This document shows positions 8,463 through 18,245 of a stretch of DNA of 64,000 bases, one piece after another. Under the pieces are notes generated by a model, which saw only the letters and a program-made list of their open reading frames with translations, was not told the DNA's origin and did not search any database. The stretch's first letter is position 1; each line of letters opens with the position of its first letter. The stretch lies in assembly GCA_043788745.1 (NCBI GenBank), contig JAYVTO010000310.1, positions 1 through 64,000 on the forward strand, written 5' to 3'. Source of the DNA: JBBQWZ01 sp043788745 (lineage in GTDB: Bacteria; Acidobacteriota; Terriglobia; Bryobacterales; Bryobacteraceae). Position numbers and translations under genes: made by a program.

Positions 8463-10178
8463 ATGGGCCACGCGCGGCAGACTGCCGTCACTCTGATCAG
8501 CCTCACCGATGACATCTACTGCATCGGACCGCGCCGCCTTGCCGGACAACTGAAACGCCACGGCTTTGAAACCAACCTTGTTTTCCTGCAAACCACCGAC
8601 TTCTGGGGCCAGATCAAACATCGCTTCTCGAAGCACTACGAGAGCGACGACCTGCCCGACGACCTCTACCAGCAACTGCTAGCCATCTGCCGGACCACCA
8701 AAGTTATCGGACTCTCCGTCTGGACCCACCAGGCCGAACGCGTCACTCTGCTCACGCGCCGCCTGCAGAAAGACCTGCCGGACGCGCTGATTCTCTGGGG
8801 CGGCATCCACCCGACGAGCTATCCCGAGGAAACCATTCAGGTCGTCGACGCCATCTGCATGGGCGAAGGCGACATCAGCTTTCTGCGCCTGGTCGAGGCC
8901 GTCGAAGACGGCCGCGGCTACCGCGACACCAAGGGCTTCTGGTTCCGCGACGGCTCTGAGATCCGACGCAACCCCGCCGAGCCTCTTGTCGAAAACCTCG
9001 ACGAATTTCCGTTCCTCGATTTCGAATTTGAGCAGCATTACGTCAACGAAGGCGGCTCGCTCAAGCGCATGGATATGCGCCTGATGAAGAAATACTACGG
9101 CGCCAAGCTCTGGATGATGTTCAGCCAGGGCTGCCCGTACAAGTGCACCTTCTGCTCGAACGACGTCCTGATCGATCTCGATAAAGGCTACCGCCGCTTC
9201 CGTCGGCACTCGGCGGAGTTCTTCATGGCGCAGTTGAATTACATCCTGTCGAAGTATCCGCACATCTACAACATCGTCATCGACGACGACGCGTACATGT
9301 TCCTGCCCGTGCACGTGATTCTGGAATTCGCGCGCCTCTATAAAGAACAGTTCGACATCCCCTTCTTCGTCTCCGGAGTGATCCCCGCTTCGGTCGACGA
9401 ACGCAAATTCCAGGCGCTCATCGACGCCGGACTCATCAAAACCCGGATGGGTGTACAATCCGGCAACAAACGCGTGATGAAAGAAGTTTTCGTCCGCCCG
9501 CAGCACGATCACAAATTGCTGCTCGGTTCGGAAATTGCCTACAAGAATCGCCACACAATGGCGCCGGTGCAGTACGACCTGATTGTCGACAATCCGTGGG
9601 AGCATCCGGACGAGTTGAAGGACACGCTGCGCCTGGTCGCCTCGCTGAAGCCACCGTACACCTTCGCGATTAACTCGCTGACGCTGCTGCCGGGCACCAC
9701 GATCTATCGAATGGGCGAGGAATCCGGCTACACGACGAAGGACGAGAAGATCACTCTCGCCTCCTACGTCACCTACATGCCGACCGCGCTCAACCTGACG
9801 CTCGCGCTCTATAACATCGGGAAAGTGCCGAAATTCTGGGTCGACCGCGTACTCGCCAAAGACTACGGCGACCGCACTGTCACGATGAAGACCTACCCGA
9901 AACTGGGAGCGCTTATCGCCATCGCCGGCATGGTGAAGAAGATCCTCCACGGAGTTCTCCGCAAAGATATCTCCGCTATCCCGCGCCCGCTTGACCTCCA
10001 AGCCGGCCGCATCTTCGCCCGCCGCAAAGGTCAACTCAAGAACGACACCAGAGTCCCACGCGAATACGAGCTCTCAATCCCACAACCCAACCTGCGGCTT
10101 ACCCGGCCCAAGCCTGCCGCACTCGCGGTGGCAGATGCAAACAAACCAATCCAAATCACTCCACTCCAACCCCGCTAG
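8463..10178 (+). CDS. B12-binding-domain radical SAM protein
   Basis: A 571-residue class B-type radical SAM enzyme. The N-terminal third resembles a cobalamin-binding Rossmann domain (LISLTDDIYCIGPRRLAGQL, then ILWGGIHPTSYPEE and MGEGD). The radical SAM core has the 4Fe-4S cysteine motif C224-x3-C228-x2-C231 (GCPYKCTFC). The C-terminal region is family specific and basic. Relatives catalyse methylations or rearrangements in lipid, hopanoid or natural-product pathways; the substrate cannot be inferred here. The first ATG follows AGGAG with no spacing, which is unusual, so a slightly different start is possible. It sits just after the decayed toxin gene and is not in an operon. Confidence 0.88.
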   Translation: MGHARQTAVTLISLTDDIYCIGPRRLAGQLKRHGFETNLVFLQTTDFWGQIKHRFSKHYESDDLPDDLYQQLLAICRTTKVIGLSVWTHQAERVTLLTRRLQKDLPDALILWGGIHPTSYPEETIQVVDAICMGEGDISFLRLVEAVEDGRGYRDTKGFWFRDGSEIRRNPAEPLVENLDEFPFLDFEFEQHYVNEGGSLKRMDMRLMKKYYGAKLWMMFSQGCPYKCTFCSNDVLIDLDKGYRRFRRHSAEFFMAQLNYILSKYPHIYNIVIDDDAYMFLPVHVILEFARLYKEQFDIPFFVSGVIPASVDERKFQALIDAGLIKTRMGVQSGNKRVMKEVFVRPQHDHKLLLGSEIAYKNRHTMAPVQYDLIVDNPWEHPDELKDTLRLVASLKPPYTFAINSLTLLPGTTIYRMGEESGYTTKDEKITLASYVTYMPTALNLTLALYNIGKVPKFWVDRVLAKDYGDRTVTMKTYPKLGALIAIAGMVKKILHGVLRKDISAIPRPLDLQAGRIFARRKGQLKNDTRVPREYELSIPQPNLRLTRPKPAALAVADANKPIQITPLQPR

Positions 10179-10217
10179 CGGACGCGAAGACCATCAGCGA
10201 GCGCGAGGCTCTTTTAA

Positions 10218-11594
10218 TCACTTCGGCCGATAACCCCACTTCGAAACCAGGAAGTCGAGAATCGCGCTCCGGTCATCGGGCTTCAACTGCGGAGCACCCC
10301 AGTTCACCATCTTCGTGACTTCGCGATCCCACTGCGCGCGTGTCAGGCGCTGTTGCTCCATCACATCCGCGCCATGGCACGGCAGGCATGCCGCGCGTAC
10401 GTTGGCCGGAATCTCCTTCACTGCAATCGACGACGTCGCAGGCGCCGCAGCGCCCTTGGGCTCTGTCGCCACAGCCTCGACGCCGACGCGATGCACCGTG
10501 TTGTTCTGATATCCGCTCGGATTCCATTCCGGAGCGAAGGGTTGGATCGCACCCGCCGTCTTCGCGCGCGCCATCAGATTGTAGTAGCCCTCCGCCGGAG
10601 TCCAATTCCCTCGGAACAGCCGCCAGCCGAACTGCGATTTGTCCGTGCCGAGCACGGCGGGTTTCCACGAGCGGCCGCCATCGACGCTGACATCGACGCC
10701 CGTCACCGGGCCGTCGTCACCAGCCCACGCGGCTCCCGCGATCACCGTCGGCTTGCCCGCCGCGACCTGCGAACCAATCAGCGGAGTCGCGATCACGCTC
10801 TTCACGCGCAGGCTCTGCACGGGCCGCATCTTATCTGGCGGCACCGCGACTCCGGGAGCCGCGAGCTTCTCAGGATACCGGTACGCCGTCTTCATAAAGA
10901 AGCCGTCGAACTCTTTGTCCAACACTTGAATTCGCGTCAGCCACTTCACCCACGAATCGCTCGCCCAGCCCGGCACGATCACGCGCAGCGGAAAGCCGTG
11001 CGCCACCGGGAGCGCCTGCCCGTTCATTTCGTACGCGAGCATCGTGTTCGGATGCAGCGCGCGCTTCGTCGGAATCGTGCGTTGAAAGTCCGGCATGGTT
11101 CCAACAGGAACGTCCGCGCCGTCGAACAGCACGTCCACCGCCGAGGGCTTTATGCCAGCCTTCTTCAACACGTCCGCCAGCCGAACACCGGTCCACTTCG
11201 CGTTGCCGACGCCGCCGTACTCCCATTGCAAACCCGGCATGGAAGGTTCGTACAGCGATCGCCCGTTGCCGGCGCACTCGCACACGCTCACCATCTCGAC
11301 CTTGGGCAGCTTCTTCAGGTCATCCAACGACAACGAAAGCGGCGTCGCCACCTCGCCCTCGACGGAGAGCTTGTACGATTCGATCTCGACCGTCGGCGTG
11401 TAGTGATGGCTGCGGACGAAGAAGTTCTCGATCGGCGTCAGATAGTGCTGAAAGCCGGACATCGGCATCTCGGCGTCATAGGGCCGCGCCGAACGCACGA
11501 TCATGTCGCGCTTCGTGTCATCCGCTCCTGGCAGGGAGGAGGCAGCGGCAAACGAGGCCGCGAGTTGAAACATCTTTCTTCGGGAGTAATTCAT
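10218..11594 (-). CDS. sulfite oxidase-like molybdoenzyme fused to a cytochrome c domain
   Basis: A 458-residue protein with a leader carrying twin arginines (YSRRKMFQLAASFAAASS), which suggests Tat export with a folded cofactor. Residues about 40-380 match the sulfite oxidase/SoxC family: FFVRSHH, the Mo-ligand Cys107 in CECAGNGRS, PLRVIVPGWASDSWVKW, and the dimerisation domain with GVDVSVDGGRSW. The C-terminal about 60 residues contain the heme motif C403-LPC-H407. This suggests a self-contained sulfite dehydrogenase in which electrons leave the Mo centre through an attached cytochrome, like SoxC and SoxD in one chain. Sulfite as substrate is inferred. It lies 15 bases after the kinase gene on the same strand. 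Confidence 0.87.
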   Translation of the reverse strand: MNYSRRKMFQLAASFAAASSLPGADDTKRDMIVRSARPYDAEMPMSGFQHYLTPIENFFVRSHHYTPTVEIESYKLSVEGEVATPLSLSLDDLKKLPKVEMVSVCECAGNGRSLYEPSMPGLQWEYGGVGNAKWTGVRLADVLKKAGIKPSAVDVLFDGADVPVGTMPDFQRTIPTKRALHPNTMLAYEMNGQALPVAHGFPLRVIVPGWASDSWVKWLTRIQVLDKEFDGFFMKTAYRYPEKLAAPGVAVPPDKMRPVQSLRVKSVIATPLIGSQVAAGKPTVIAGAAWAGDDGPVTGVDVSVDGGRSWKPAVLGTDKSQFGWRLFRGNWTPAEGYYNLMARAKTAGAIQPFAPEWNPSGYQNNTVHRVGVEAVATEPKGAAAPATSSIAVKEIPANVRAACLPCHGADVMEQQRLTRAQWDREVTKMVNWGAPQLKPDDRSAILDFLVSKWGYRPK

Positions 11595-11609
11595 GAGTAC
11601 CTTTGGGTT

Positions 11610-13403
11610 CTACTGGGTCCAATCGATGTTGTGAGAACTGATCCCGCCGTCTTTCACCGCAACGGAAAACTCGCGGCTTTGGCCGTCTTTCATGACTTGC
11701 ACTTTATACTGACCCACCGGCAGCGTAAACGTCGCCGGCGTCTTCGCGGGCTGATCTCGACCTGCGATCTGGACGGTCAAGCCGGAGGGCGTCGAGGTAA
11801 TGTTCACGACGCCGGTCATGCGCGAGAGAACGACGCTGAGATTCGCATCGCGCGGCAGTTCGATGATCTTCTGCTGCTCGCGATACCCATCCAGGCGAAT
11901 CACCATGGTGTGGCGTCCGGCGTCAAGCGGCAAATTGCACGGCGTCTTGCAGCCGAGTGCGCTGTTGTTATCGACGATGACTTCTGCTCCGACCGGCGTC
12001 GTCGTTAACTGCAGCGGGACTTCGGCCGCCGCCGGAGTTCGCTTCGCGATCGGCTTTTCGGTGCTCACGGGCGGCGGTGCGTCGGCGGCGACCGGCGGCT
12101 TCTCGACTTCCTGCTTCGGAGTGTCGGGCTTCTTCGGTACCTCTACGGGCGGTTGCACCGGTTCGGGTGGTTTCGTTGCAGGTTCCTCCGCGACGGGGCT
12201 CTTGCCGGCCGCCGCCGGACCGCTTGCTATGTACATCTTCAGAGCAATGAATCCGCCACCCAGAATCAACACCGTGACTACGGCTGCAAGCACCTTCTTC
12301 GCAAGACCCGTGGATCCGGCAGCCTTGGACGGTTCCGATGACGTTGGACGCACCGGAATCAGCGGCGTCGGCGTCGGTTCTTGATAGCGCGGCGGCTCAG
12401 GAAGCGCTAGAGTTGGCTCCACTACTGTGCTGACCGGAATCATTGCGGTCGCGACCAGGCGCGTGTCCGCCGGTGGCGGAGCGAGTGGGCCGAACCCAAG
12501 ATCTGCGATCGTCTCAAGCGAACTCGACGTCGCAATCGTGGGTAGATTCTGTCCCGCACCGCGCGGCAATGGCGTCCATCCGGGATTGGTGTTGCAAGCA
12601 GCCGACAGCGCGTTGATGAACTCCACACACGTCGGATAGCGGTCCGCCGCGGGCTTTGCTAGCGCTTTCAAGAACACCGTTTCCACAATCGGAGGCAATG
12701 TTGAGTTGATGCGTTGCGGCGGAATCGGATCCTCGCGAACGATCTTGTAGAGCAGCGTCGGCAGGTACTCGGCTGAAAACGGCTTCTCTCCGGTCAGTAC
12801 TTCGTACGCCATCACCGCTAATGAAAACTGATCGGCGCGTCCGTCGATGGTTGTTCCCTGTACCTGCTCGGGCGACATGTAACTCGGCGTGCCCATCATC
12901 GTGCCCGCCTGCGTCATCTGCTGCGAGACGATCTTCGCGACGCCGAAATCGGTAACCTTCGCCGACCCATCTTCGTGGATCATCACATTCGCGGGCTTGA
13001 TGTCGCGATGAACGATTCCCTTTTTGTGAGCGAAATCGAGAGCCGCCGCAATCTGCCGAAGAATATTGATTAGCGTTTCTTTGTCGGGCGTCTGCTCACT
13101 CTGCAGCAATTTCTCAAGCGGCGGGCCGTTGACAAACTCCATGAAAATGTAGGCGAGGCCCTCATCTTCGGCGATGTCGTAAATCGTAACAATGCCGGGA
13201 TGCGAGAGAATACCCGCCGACTGCGCCTCGCGGAATAGCCGCTCCCGAAGCTTCACGCGCTCGGATTCGTCGGTCAGTTCAGTGAGGCGAATCGTTTTGA
13301 CAGCAATGGTTCTGCCGATCGCCGGATCGAGTGCGCGGTACACGACGCCCATTGCGCCGCGGCCCAATTCTTCGACAACCTTATATCGCCCAATCTGGTC
13401 CAC
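11610..13403 (-). CDS. transmembrane Ser/Thr protein kinase with PEGA domains
   Basis: A 597-residue Hanks-type kinase. The kinase domain occupies residues 7-270: glycine loop LGRGAMGVVY, ATP-binding Lys36 in IAVKTIRL, HRDIKPANV with catalytic Asp134, DFG at 152-154, and a SPEQ/APE-like segment SYMSPEQVQG. A Pro-rich linker and one membrane helix (about 360-383, LAAVVTVLILGGGFIALKMY) follow. Outside are a Pro/Glu/Lys-rich stretch and two PEGA beta domains, with paired cysteines (CKTPC) in the first. All catalytic residues are present. The external PEGA part probably senses or binds the envelope. The downstream molybdoenzyme may share the transcript, but a functional link is not evident. Confidence 0.93.
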   Translation of the reverse strand: MDQIGRYKVVEELGRGAMGVVYRALDPAIGRTIAVKTIRLTELTDESERVKLRERLFREAQSAGILSHPGIVTIYDIAEDEGLAYIFMEFVNGPPLEKLLQSEQTPDKETLINILRQIAAALDFAHKKGIVHRDIKPANVMIHEDGSAKVTDFGVAKIVSQQMTQAGTMMGTPSYMSPEQVQGTTIDGRADQFSLAVMAYEVLTGEKPFSAEYLPTLLYKIVREDPIPPQRINSTLPPIVETVFLKALAKPAADRYPTCVEFINALSAACNTNPGWTPLPRGAGQNLPTIATSSSLETIADLGFGPLAPPPADTRLVATAMIPVSTVVEPTLALPEPPRYQEPTPTPLIPVRPTSSEPSKAAGSTGLAKKVLAAVVTVLILGGGFIALKMYIASGPAAAGKSPVAEEPATKPPEPVQPPVEVPKKPDTPKQEVEKPPVAADAPPPVSTEKPIAKRTPAAAEVPLQLTTTPVGAEVIVDNNSALGCKTPCNLPLDAGRHTMVIRLDGYREQQKIIELPRDANLSVVLSRMTGVVNITSTPSGLTVQIAGRDQPAKTPATFTLPVGQYKVQVMKDGQSREFSVAVKDGGISSHNIDWTQ

Positions 13404-13521
13404 GCTGTGACCTCGATTGTAGCAATCACGTCGCGCAGGCGTCTTCGAATGCCCCCGCAGCCCGACTCTCCGGCCGTCGGGAAGCGCGGAATCCCGTTCC
13501 CGACGATCGCGATTGCCGCGC

Positions 13522-16500
13522 CTACTTCCCGATCTGCGCCAGCAACTCTTTCACCGCGGCATCCAACTGCGAATCGCGGCCGGTGTAGGATTCGCCGATC
13601 GGCCGCGTCACGGCAATATCCACGGGCCGTGGATTGTTCTCCATGTTCTTGCCATCCGCCCCCAAAACCAGCGTCCCCGGCATCCGCATGCTCGATCCAT
13701 CGATCAAGTCCATCGAACCCGTGTAGATGATCCAACCCGACGTTGGTTCTCCCACCACTTTCCCTAGTTTCAGCGTCCGGTACCCTTCGGTGAAATCTTC
13801 TGCGTCTGAAAGCGAATGTTGATTCGTCACCAGAATCGTCGGCAACTCCAGTGACCGCTGCCCCAGATTCGTGCGCGCCGGACTCGGCGGGCCACCGCGG
13901 TTCTGCATGGTCATGTAGCCTCGCCGAGTCAACACATCGAGCGCGTATGCGTTGACGAAGCCGCCGTTGTTGTTGCGAATATCGATCACCACGCCGGCCT
14001 TCGCGCGGTTCTCCGAATCGAGATCCAGATACAACTGCCTCAGCGCGTTTTCAGACATATCGCGAATATGGACGTAGCCCAACTTGCTGTTGCTGGCCTT
14101 CAGTACGTAGGCTCGATTGTCTTCCACCCATTTGCGATACGTCTGCTCCGCGAGCGAAGCTACCGGCTGCAGCACAACTTCGCGCCCGCCGACATCGAGC
14201 ACAACGCGCTTGTTGATCTTGTTTTGCAATAACTCGTCGAGATTTGTTTGCGCACTAATCTGCACGCCGTCGACCGCCCGCAACTCTTCGCCGGCCTGGA
14301 TCTTCGCGATCCACGCCGGCGAATTCGGTAGTACCCCGCTGATCTTCATCACGCCTGTGCGCTCGTACTCCGCACGATCGAACGTCACTCCCAATTGACC
14401 AACCACTCCGCGCGGACCAGCCGCACCCGCTCCACGTGGGGCCGGAGCCGAGACGCCGGAATGCGAAGCGTTCAGTTCGCCCACCATCAGGCGCAGCAGC
14501 TTACGCAACTCCTCCGGCGTCCGAGCCCCCGCGACCAACGGCGCATACTGCTTGCGCACTGCGTTCCAATCGACGCCGTGCATCCTGGCATCGTAAAAGC
14601 CGTCGCGCTGCCCGGCCCACGCTTCTTCAAACACGGCGATCTTTTCTTTGTCGAAATCGACGTCCATCTCCGCATTCACATTCACTGCGCGCGCGACCCG
14701 TGTGTCGAGAGAGATCACTTGCAGGCGCGCGCCTTCGAGATAAAACACCTCGCGGCCGTCCGGACTGAATTGTGCGCGCTGCTTCGGAGCCGCGGTCGAC
14801 GTCAATTGACGCGCCACGCGCTCGCCGCGCGCTGCCTCTTCAAGTGGATAAAGATACAAATTCGTCTGTCCGCCGACCTGCGCCGAGACCAGCAACGTCT
14901 TTCCATCCGGGCTGATCTGCGGATTGCTGACCTCAAGGCCGATCGGCAGGAAGGTCACGCGCTCGCGAATTCCGTCGAATACAATCTCGACAGGCTTTAC
15001 CGCGGGCTTCTCCGCCGCTGCCGCCGGACCGCGTCCACGCGGCGCCTCCGGCTTGAACAAGTCGTCGAACCGTTCCTCACGGAACTTCGGCTGTTGTGGC
15101 ACCAGGTCGACGCGCGCAACCTGCGGTGTCTCAGTGCGTTGGCTGGTCACGAATAAGAGGGACTTCCCGTCCGGATGCCACTGCAGCGAACTCGCGCTTG
15201 TATTGGCGAGAAAGGTAATCTGCCGCGGAGTGCCGCCCGCCGCCGGAACAACATGGACGTTGCGCAACGCGCGCTCCCCGGACGTTATAAATGCGATCCA
15301 TTTGCTGTCCGGCGACCACGCCGCACCGCTTCCCGGACCGAATCCACCGCCAAGCGCACCCGTCGCGAGTACGCGATCCTGCTTCGACTCAAGATCCAGC
15401 ACATGCAGTTCGTTGCGCTCGCGCAAATAAGCGAGCATCTTCCCGTCGGGCGAAACGCGCGGTGCGCCGTCGGATTTCGGCCCCGACGTCAACTGGGTCT
15501 CGGTTCGCTTACCGAAGTCATAAATGTACAGATGCGTCACGGCGTCCCGCTCGCTCGCGTAGATTACTCGCGCCGAATCCGTGGCCCATGCCACCTGCGA
15601 TTCCGGGCCCGGCGTCTGCGTCACGCGCACAGCCTCGCCGCCGTCGCGCGCCGATGCTGCAAACACTTCGCCGTGCCCGACCAGAGCGATCTTACGCGCA
15701 TCCGGAGACAAGGCCAGATCGTTGAACTGCGCCACCGTCAGCCGCGTGATGCCCGGCGTCACCGACGATCCACTCAACGTAATCGGCACTGCAAACGCCT
15801 CGCCCGTCTTCGTGTCCAGCTGCCAGATCCTGAAGTCGTGTTCGAATACAATCGACTTGCCGTCGTAGCCAATCGAAGGCCACAAGACCCGACCACTCGT
15901 GAACTTCGTAACCTGCTTCATCTTTGCTCCGGCATTCGCGCCGCCGCCCAGTGGCATTGTCCAGAGGTTCTGCGTGCCGCCGCGATCCGACATGAAGTAC
16001 AACTGCTTTCCATCGGGCATCCACATCGGCCAAACGTTGCGGCCTTTCAAATCGACAACTTTCTCGTACGCGCCATTCTCTTTACGCAGCCAGATTTCCG
16101 ATTCGTCCAGATGGCTATGCCCGTTGCGCCACCACTGCTGATCACCATTGCCGCGCGCCGCGAATGCGATTGTTGCGCCGTCCGGCGCAGGCGCGGCCTG
16201 AAATTCGTTTGTGAACCGGTCGGCGCTCACCGCCATCGGAGTGCCGCCTTCGGTGCGGACGCGGAACAGATCGTTCTTGCGGCCCACGTCTTTTGTTCCC
16301 GACGAAAAGTAAATCCAGCGCCCATCACGCGACCACGCATCCAGTTGCTCCGCGCCATCGTCGAACGTCATTCGCTTCAATTCTCCGGTCGCGATCGTCA
16401 GCACGTAGATGTCGCCATCGCCCGTGCGCGTCGATAGAAACGCCAGCCGCGTCCCATCCGGCGAATACAGCGGTCGCGACTCTTCCGCGGGGTGCGAGAC

Positions 16501-16677
16501 CAGAAGGTGCGCTTCGCCGCCTTTCAATGGCGCCACCCAGATGTCCCCGCCCGAGACGAATGCGATCTCCGGACGTGTCGGGCAGATTGCCGGTTCCGTC
16601 AAGTACGGGACGCCCGCGCCATAAGCGGAGGCAAACGAACATAGGCCGACGAAGGCCAGAGAAAAGACAATGCGCAT
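13522..16677 (-). CDS. tricorn-like S41 family serine protease
   Basis: A 1051-residue exported tricorn-type protease, complete compared with the roughly 1050-residue family. The start ATG (complement of 16675-16677) begins a signal peptide (MRIVFSLAFVGLCSFASAYG). Two propeller regions with repeated S-P-D-G-K/R motifs fill residues about 25-650. A core, then a PDZ domain (GQLGVTFDRAEYERTGVMKI) follow, then the S41 catalytic region (GVVIDIRNNNGGFVNAYALD). The segment VTNQHSLSDAEDF places nucleophile Ser957 next to Asp958, as in the tricorn Ser-Asp pair. It degrades oligopeptides, probably in the periplasm. It is monocistronic and its 5' end faces ispG. Confidence 0.92.
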   Translation of the reverse strand: MRIVFSLAFVGLCSFASAYGAGVPYLTEPAICPTRPEIAFVSGGDIWVAPLKGGEAHLLVSHPAEESRPLYSPDGTRLAFLSTRTGDGDIYVLTIATGELKRMTFDDGAEQLDAWSRDGRWIYFSSGTKDVGRKNDLFRVRTEGGTPMAVSADRFTNEFQAAPAPDGATIAFAARGNGDQQWWRNGHSHLDESEIWLRKENGAYEKVVDLKGRNVWPMWMPDGKQLYFMSDRGGTQNLWTMPLGGGANAGAKMKQVTKFTSGRVLWPSIGYDGKSIVFEHDFRIWQLDTKTGEAFAVPITLSGSSVTPGITRLTVAQFNDLALSPDARKIALVGHGEVFAASARDGGEAVRVTQTPGPESQVAWATDSARVIYASERDAVTHLYIYDFGKRTETQLTSGPKSDGAPRVSPDGKMLAYLRERNELHVLDLESKQDRVLATGALGGGFGPGSGAAWSPDSKWIAFITSGERALRNVHVVPAAGGTPRQITFLANTSASSLQWHPDGKSLLFVTSQRTETPQVARVDLVPQQPKFREERFDDLFKPEAPRGRGPAAAAEKPAVKPVEIVFDGIRERVTFLPIGLEVSNPQISPDGKTLLVSAQVGGQTNLYLYPLEEAARGERVARQLTSTAAPKQRAQFSPDGREVFYLEGARLQVISLDTRVARAVNVNAEMDVDFDKEKIAVFEEAWAGQRDGFYDARMHGVDWNAVRKQYAPLVAGARTPEELRKLLRLMVGELNASHSGVSAPAPRGAGAAGPRGVVGQLGVTFDRAEYERTGVMKISGVLPNSPAWIAKIQAGEELRAVDGVQISAQTNLDELLQNKINKRVVLDVGGREVVLQPVASLAEQTYRKWVEDNRAYVLKASNSKLGYVHIRDMSENALRQLYLDLDSENRAKAGVVIDIRNNNGGFVNAYALDVLTRRGYMTMQNRGGPPSPARTNLGQRSLELPTILVTNQHSLSDAEDFTEGYRTLKLGKVVGEPTSGWIIYTGSMDLIDGSSMRMPGTLVLGADGKNMENNPRPVDIAVTRPIGESYTGRDSQLDAAVKELLAQIGK

Positions 16678-16747
16678 GGTCCTACCTGTATACCGCAGCG
16701 GACCTCGTTTCCGTAAGCCCTGTACAGACCGGATAGAATGAAGCAAT

Positions 16748-17986
16748 ATGGCTTCTATTGTTCGCCGCCGGTCGGTGGCGGTTAATGTCGGCGGTGTCAT
16801 GGTCGGTGGCTCGAATCCGATTGTCGTGCAATCCATGACCAACACCGACACGGCGGATACTGTATCCACGGTCAATCAGGTGATGGCGCTGGCCACCGCC
16901 GGCTCTGAAATCGTTCGCGTCACCGTGAATACCGATGAGGCCGCGGCCGCTGTCCCCAAGATCGTCGAAACGCTGCGCATGTTCGGCTGCACCGTGCCCA
17001 TCGTCGGCGACTTCCACTACAACGGCCATCTGTTGTTGAAGAAGTATCCCGAGATGGCGCGTTCGCTCGCGAAGTACCGTATCAATCCCGGGAACGTCAA
17101 CATCGGCAAGAGGCACGATGACAACTTCCGCGCCATGATCGAATTCGCGGTCGAGTACCAGAAGCCCGTCCGTATCGGCGTCAATTGGGGCTCGCTCGAC
17201 GGCGCCCTGCTCACGCGCATGATGGATGAGAATAATCTCCTCCCGGATCCGCTCGACGCCAGGACCGTCACCTTGCGCGCCATCGTTGTGAGCGCTCTCG
17301 AATCCGCGGCGGCCGCCGAAAAGTACGGCTTACGCCGCGACCAGATTCTATTGAGCGCCAAAGTGTCCGGCGTTCAGGATCTCATTCAGGTCTACCGGAT
17401 GCTGGCGCCGGAGTGCGACTACGCGCTCCACTTAGGCCTCACCGAAGCTGGCCTGGGAGCAAAGGGCATCGTCGCGACGACAGCCGCGCTCAGCGTTCTC
17501 CTCCAGGAAGGGATCGGCGACACCATCCGCGCCTCTCTCACACCGTTGCCGAATGGCGATCGTACCGAAGAAGTCATCGTCTCCCAGCAGATTTTGCAGT
17601 CACTCGAGCTTCGCAGTTTCACGCCGCAAGTGACCGCCTGCCCAGGTTGCGGCCGGACGACGAGTACGTTCTTCCAGGACATGGCCGACCAGATTCAGAA
17701 CTATCTGCGCGATCAGATGCCTGTTTGGAAAGGCAAGCACTCCGGCGTCGAAGAGATGAAGGTCGCCGTCATGGGCTGCATCGTGAATGGACCGGGCGAA
17801 TCGAAGCACGCCAATCTTGGTATCTCGTTACCCGGCACGTTTGAAGAACCGGTCGCGCCCGTTTACGTGGATGGCAAACTAAAGTGCACTCTCCGCGGCG
17901 ACCACATCGTTGCCGAGTTCATCCAACTCGTCAACGCCTATGTCGAGTCTCATTACGCGACGGCCAGCGAAACAGTTGGCGTGTAG
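16748..17986 (+). CDS. ispG: 4-hydroxy-3-methylbut-2-en-1-yl diphosphate synthase (IspG/GcpE)
   Basis: A 412-residue 4Fe-4S enzyme of the MEP pathway that converts MEcPP to HMBPP in the cytoplasm. The TIM-barrel part begins with RRSVAVNVGGVMVGG and VQSMTNTDTAD, and includes RINPGNVNIGKRHD and RIGVNWGSLD. The C-terminal reductase-like part has the cluster cysteines C298 and C301 (CPGCGRT) and C344 in MGCIVNGPGESKHANLG, with the conserved Glu ligand in GPGES. Length and all motifs are standard. The start ATG 16748 is preceded by a weak TAGAAT-like box. It is divergent from the tricorn protease gene with 70 bases between them. Confidence 0.97.
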   Translation: MASIVRRRSVAVNVGGVMVGGSNPIVVQSMTNTDTADTVSTVNQVMALATAGSEIVRVTVNTDEAAAAVPKIVETLRMFGCTVPIVGDFHYNGHLLLKKYPEMARSLAKYRINPGNVNIGKRHDDNFRAMIEFAVEYQKPVRIGVNWGSLDGALLTRMMDENNLLPDPLDARTVTLRAIVVSALESAAAAEKYGLRRDQILLSAKVSGVQDLIQVYRMLAPECDYALHLGLTEAGLGAKGIVATTAALSVLLQEGIGDTIRASLTPLPNGDRTEEVIVSQQILQSLELRSFTPQVTACPGCGRTTSTFFQDMADQIQNYLRDQMPVWKGKHSGVEEMKVAVMGCIVNGPGESKHANLGISLPGTFEEPVAPVYVDGKLKCTLRGDHIVAEFIQLVNAYVESHYATASETVGV

Positions 17987-18218
17987 CGCCGTCCAACGAT
18001 CGTGATCAAAATAACGGCCAAACGGTCGCGCATAGTTTCTGCTCCGCCAACCCTCCCACGCCAATCTCGACCAGCAATCCCCGCTCTGGCGGTCCGTCAG
18101 GATGAATCAATGGCCCTGGCTCTTTGCAGGAATCACGGTACCCAACGCCGCTCACGAATTCCAAGCCGAAGTCCGCGCCGGTCGCTGGTACGAAGAGCGA
18201 AGACTTCGATCAGTATCT

Positions 18219-18238
18219 GTATATACTCCGGTATATAC
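18219..18238. promoter_or_regulatory. tandem GTATATAC palindromes, candidate VapBC operator
   Basis: Two copies of the 8-base palindrome GTATATAC lie at 18219-18226 and 18231-18238, separated by TCCG. This is a 12-base repeat spacing, about one helical turn. The second copy ends seven bases before the vapB start. VapB antitoxins of the AbrB type usually bind such repeats to repress their own operon. The AT-rich site stands out in GC-rich DNA. Confidence 0.55.
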
Positions 18239-18245
18239 TGAGAGC

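Noticed and set aside
8679..10034. 451-codon antisense open frame across the radical SAM gene
   Set aside because: It mirrors a well-supported gene, has Val/Asp/Arg-rich shadow composition and no domain. GC-rich codon use makes such frames common here.
10353..12008. 551-codon plus-strand open frame
   Set aside because: It is antisense to the molybdoenzyme and the PEGA kinase and is His/Arg-rich as shadows are.
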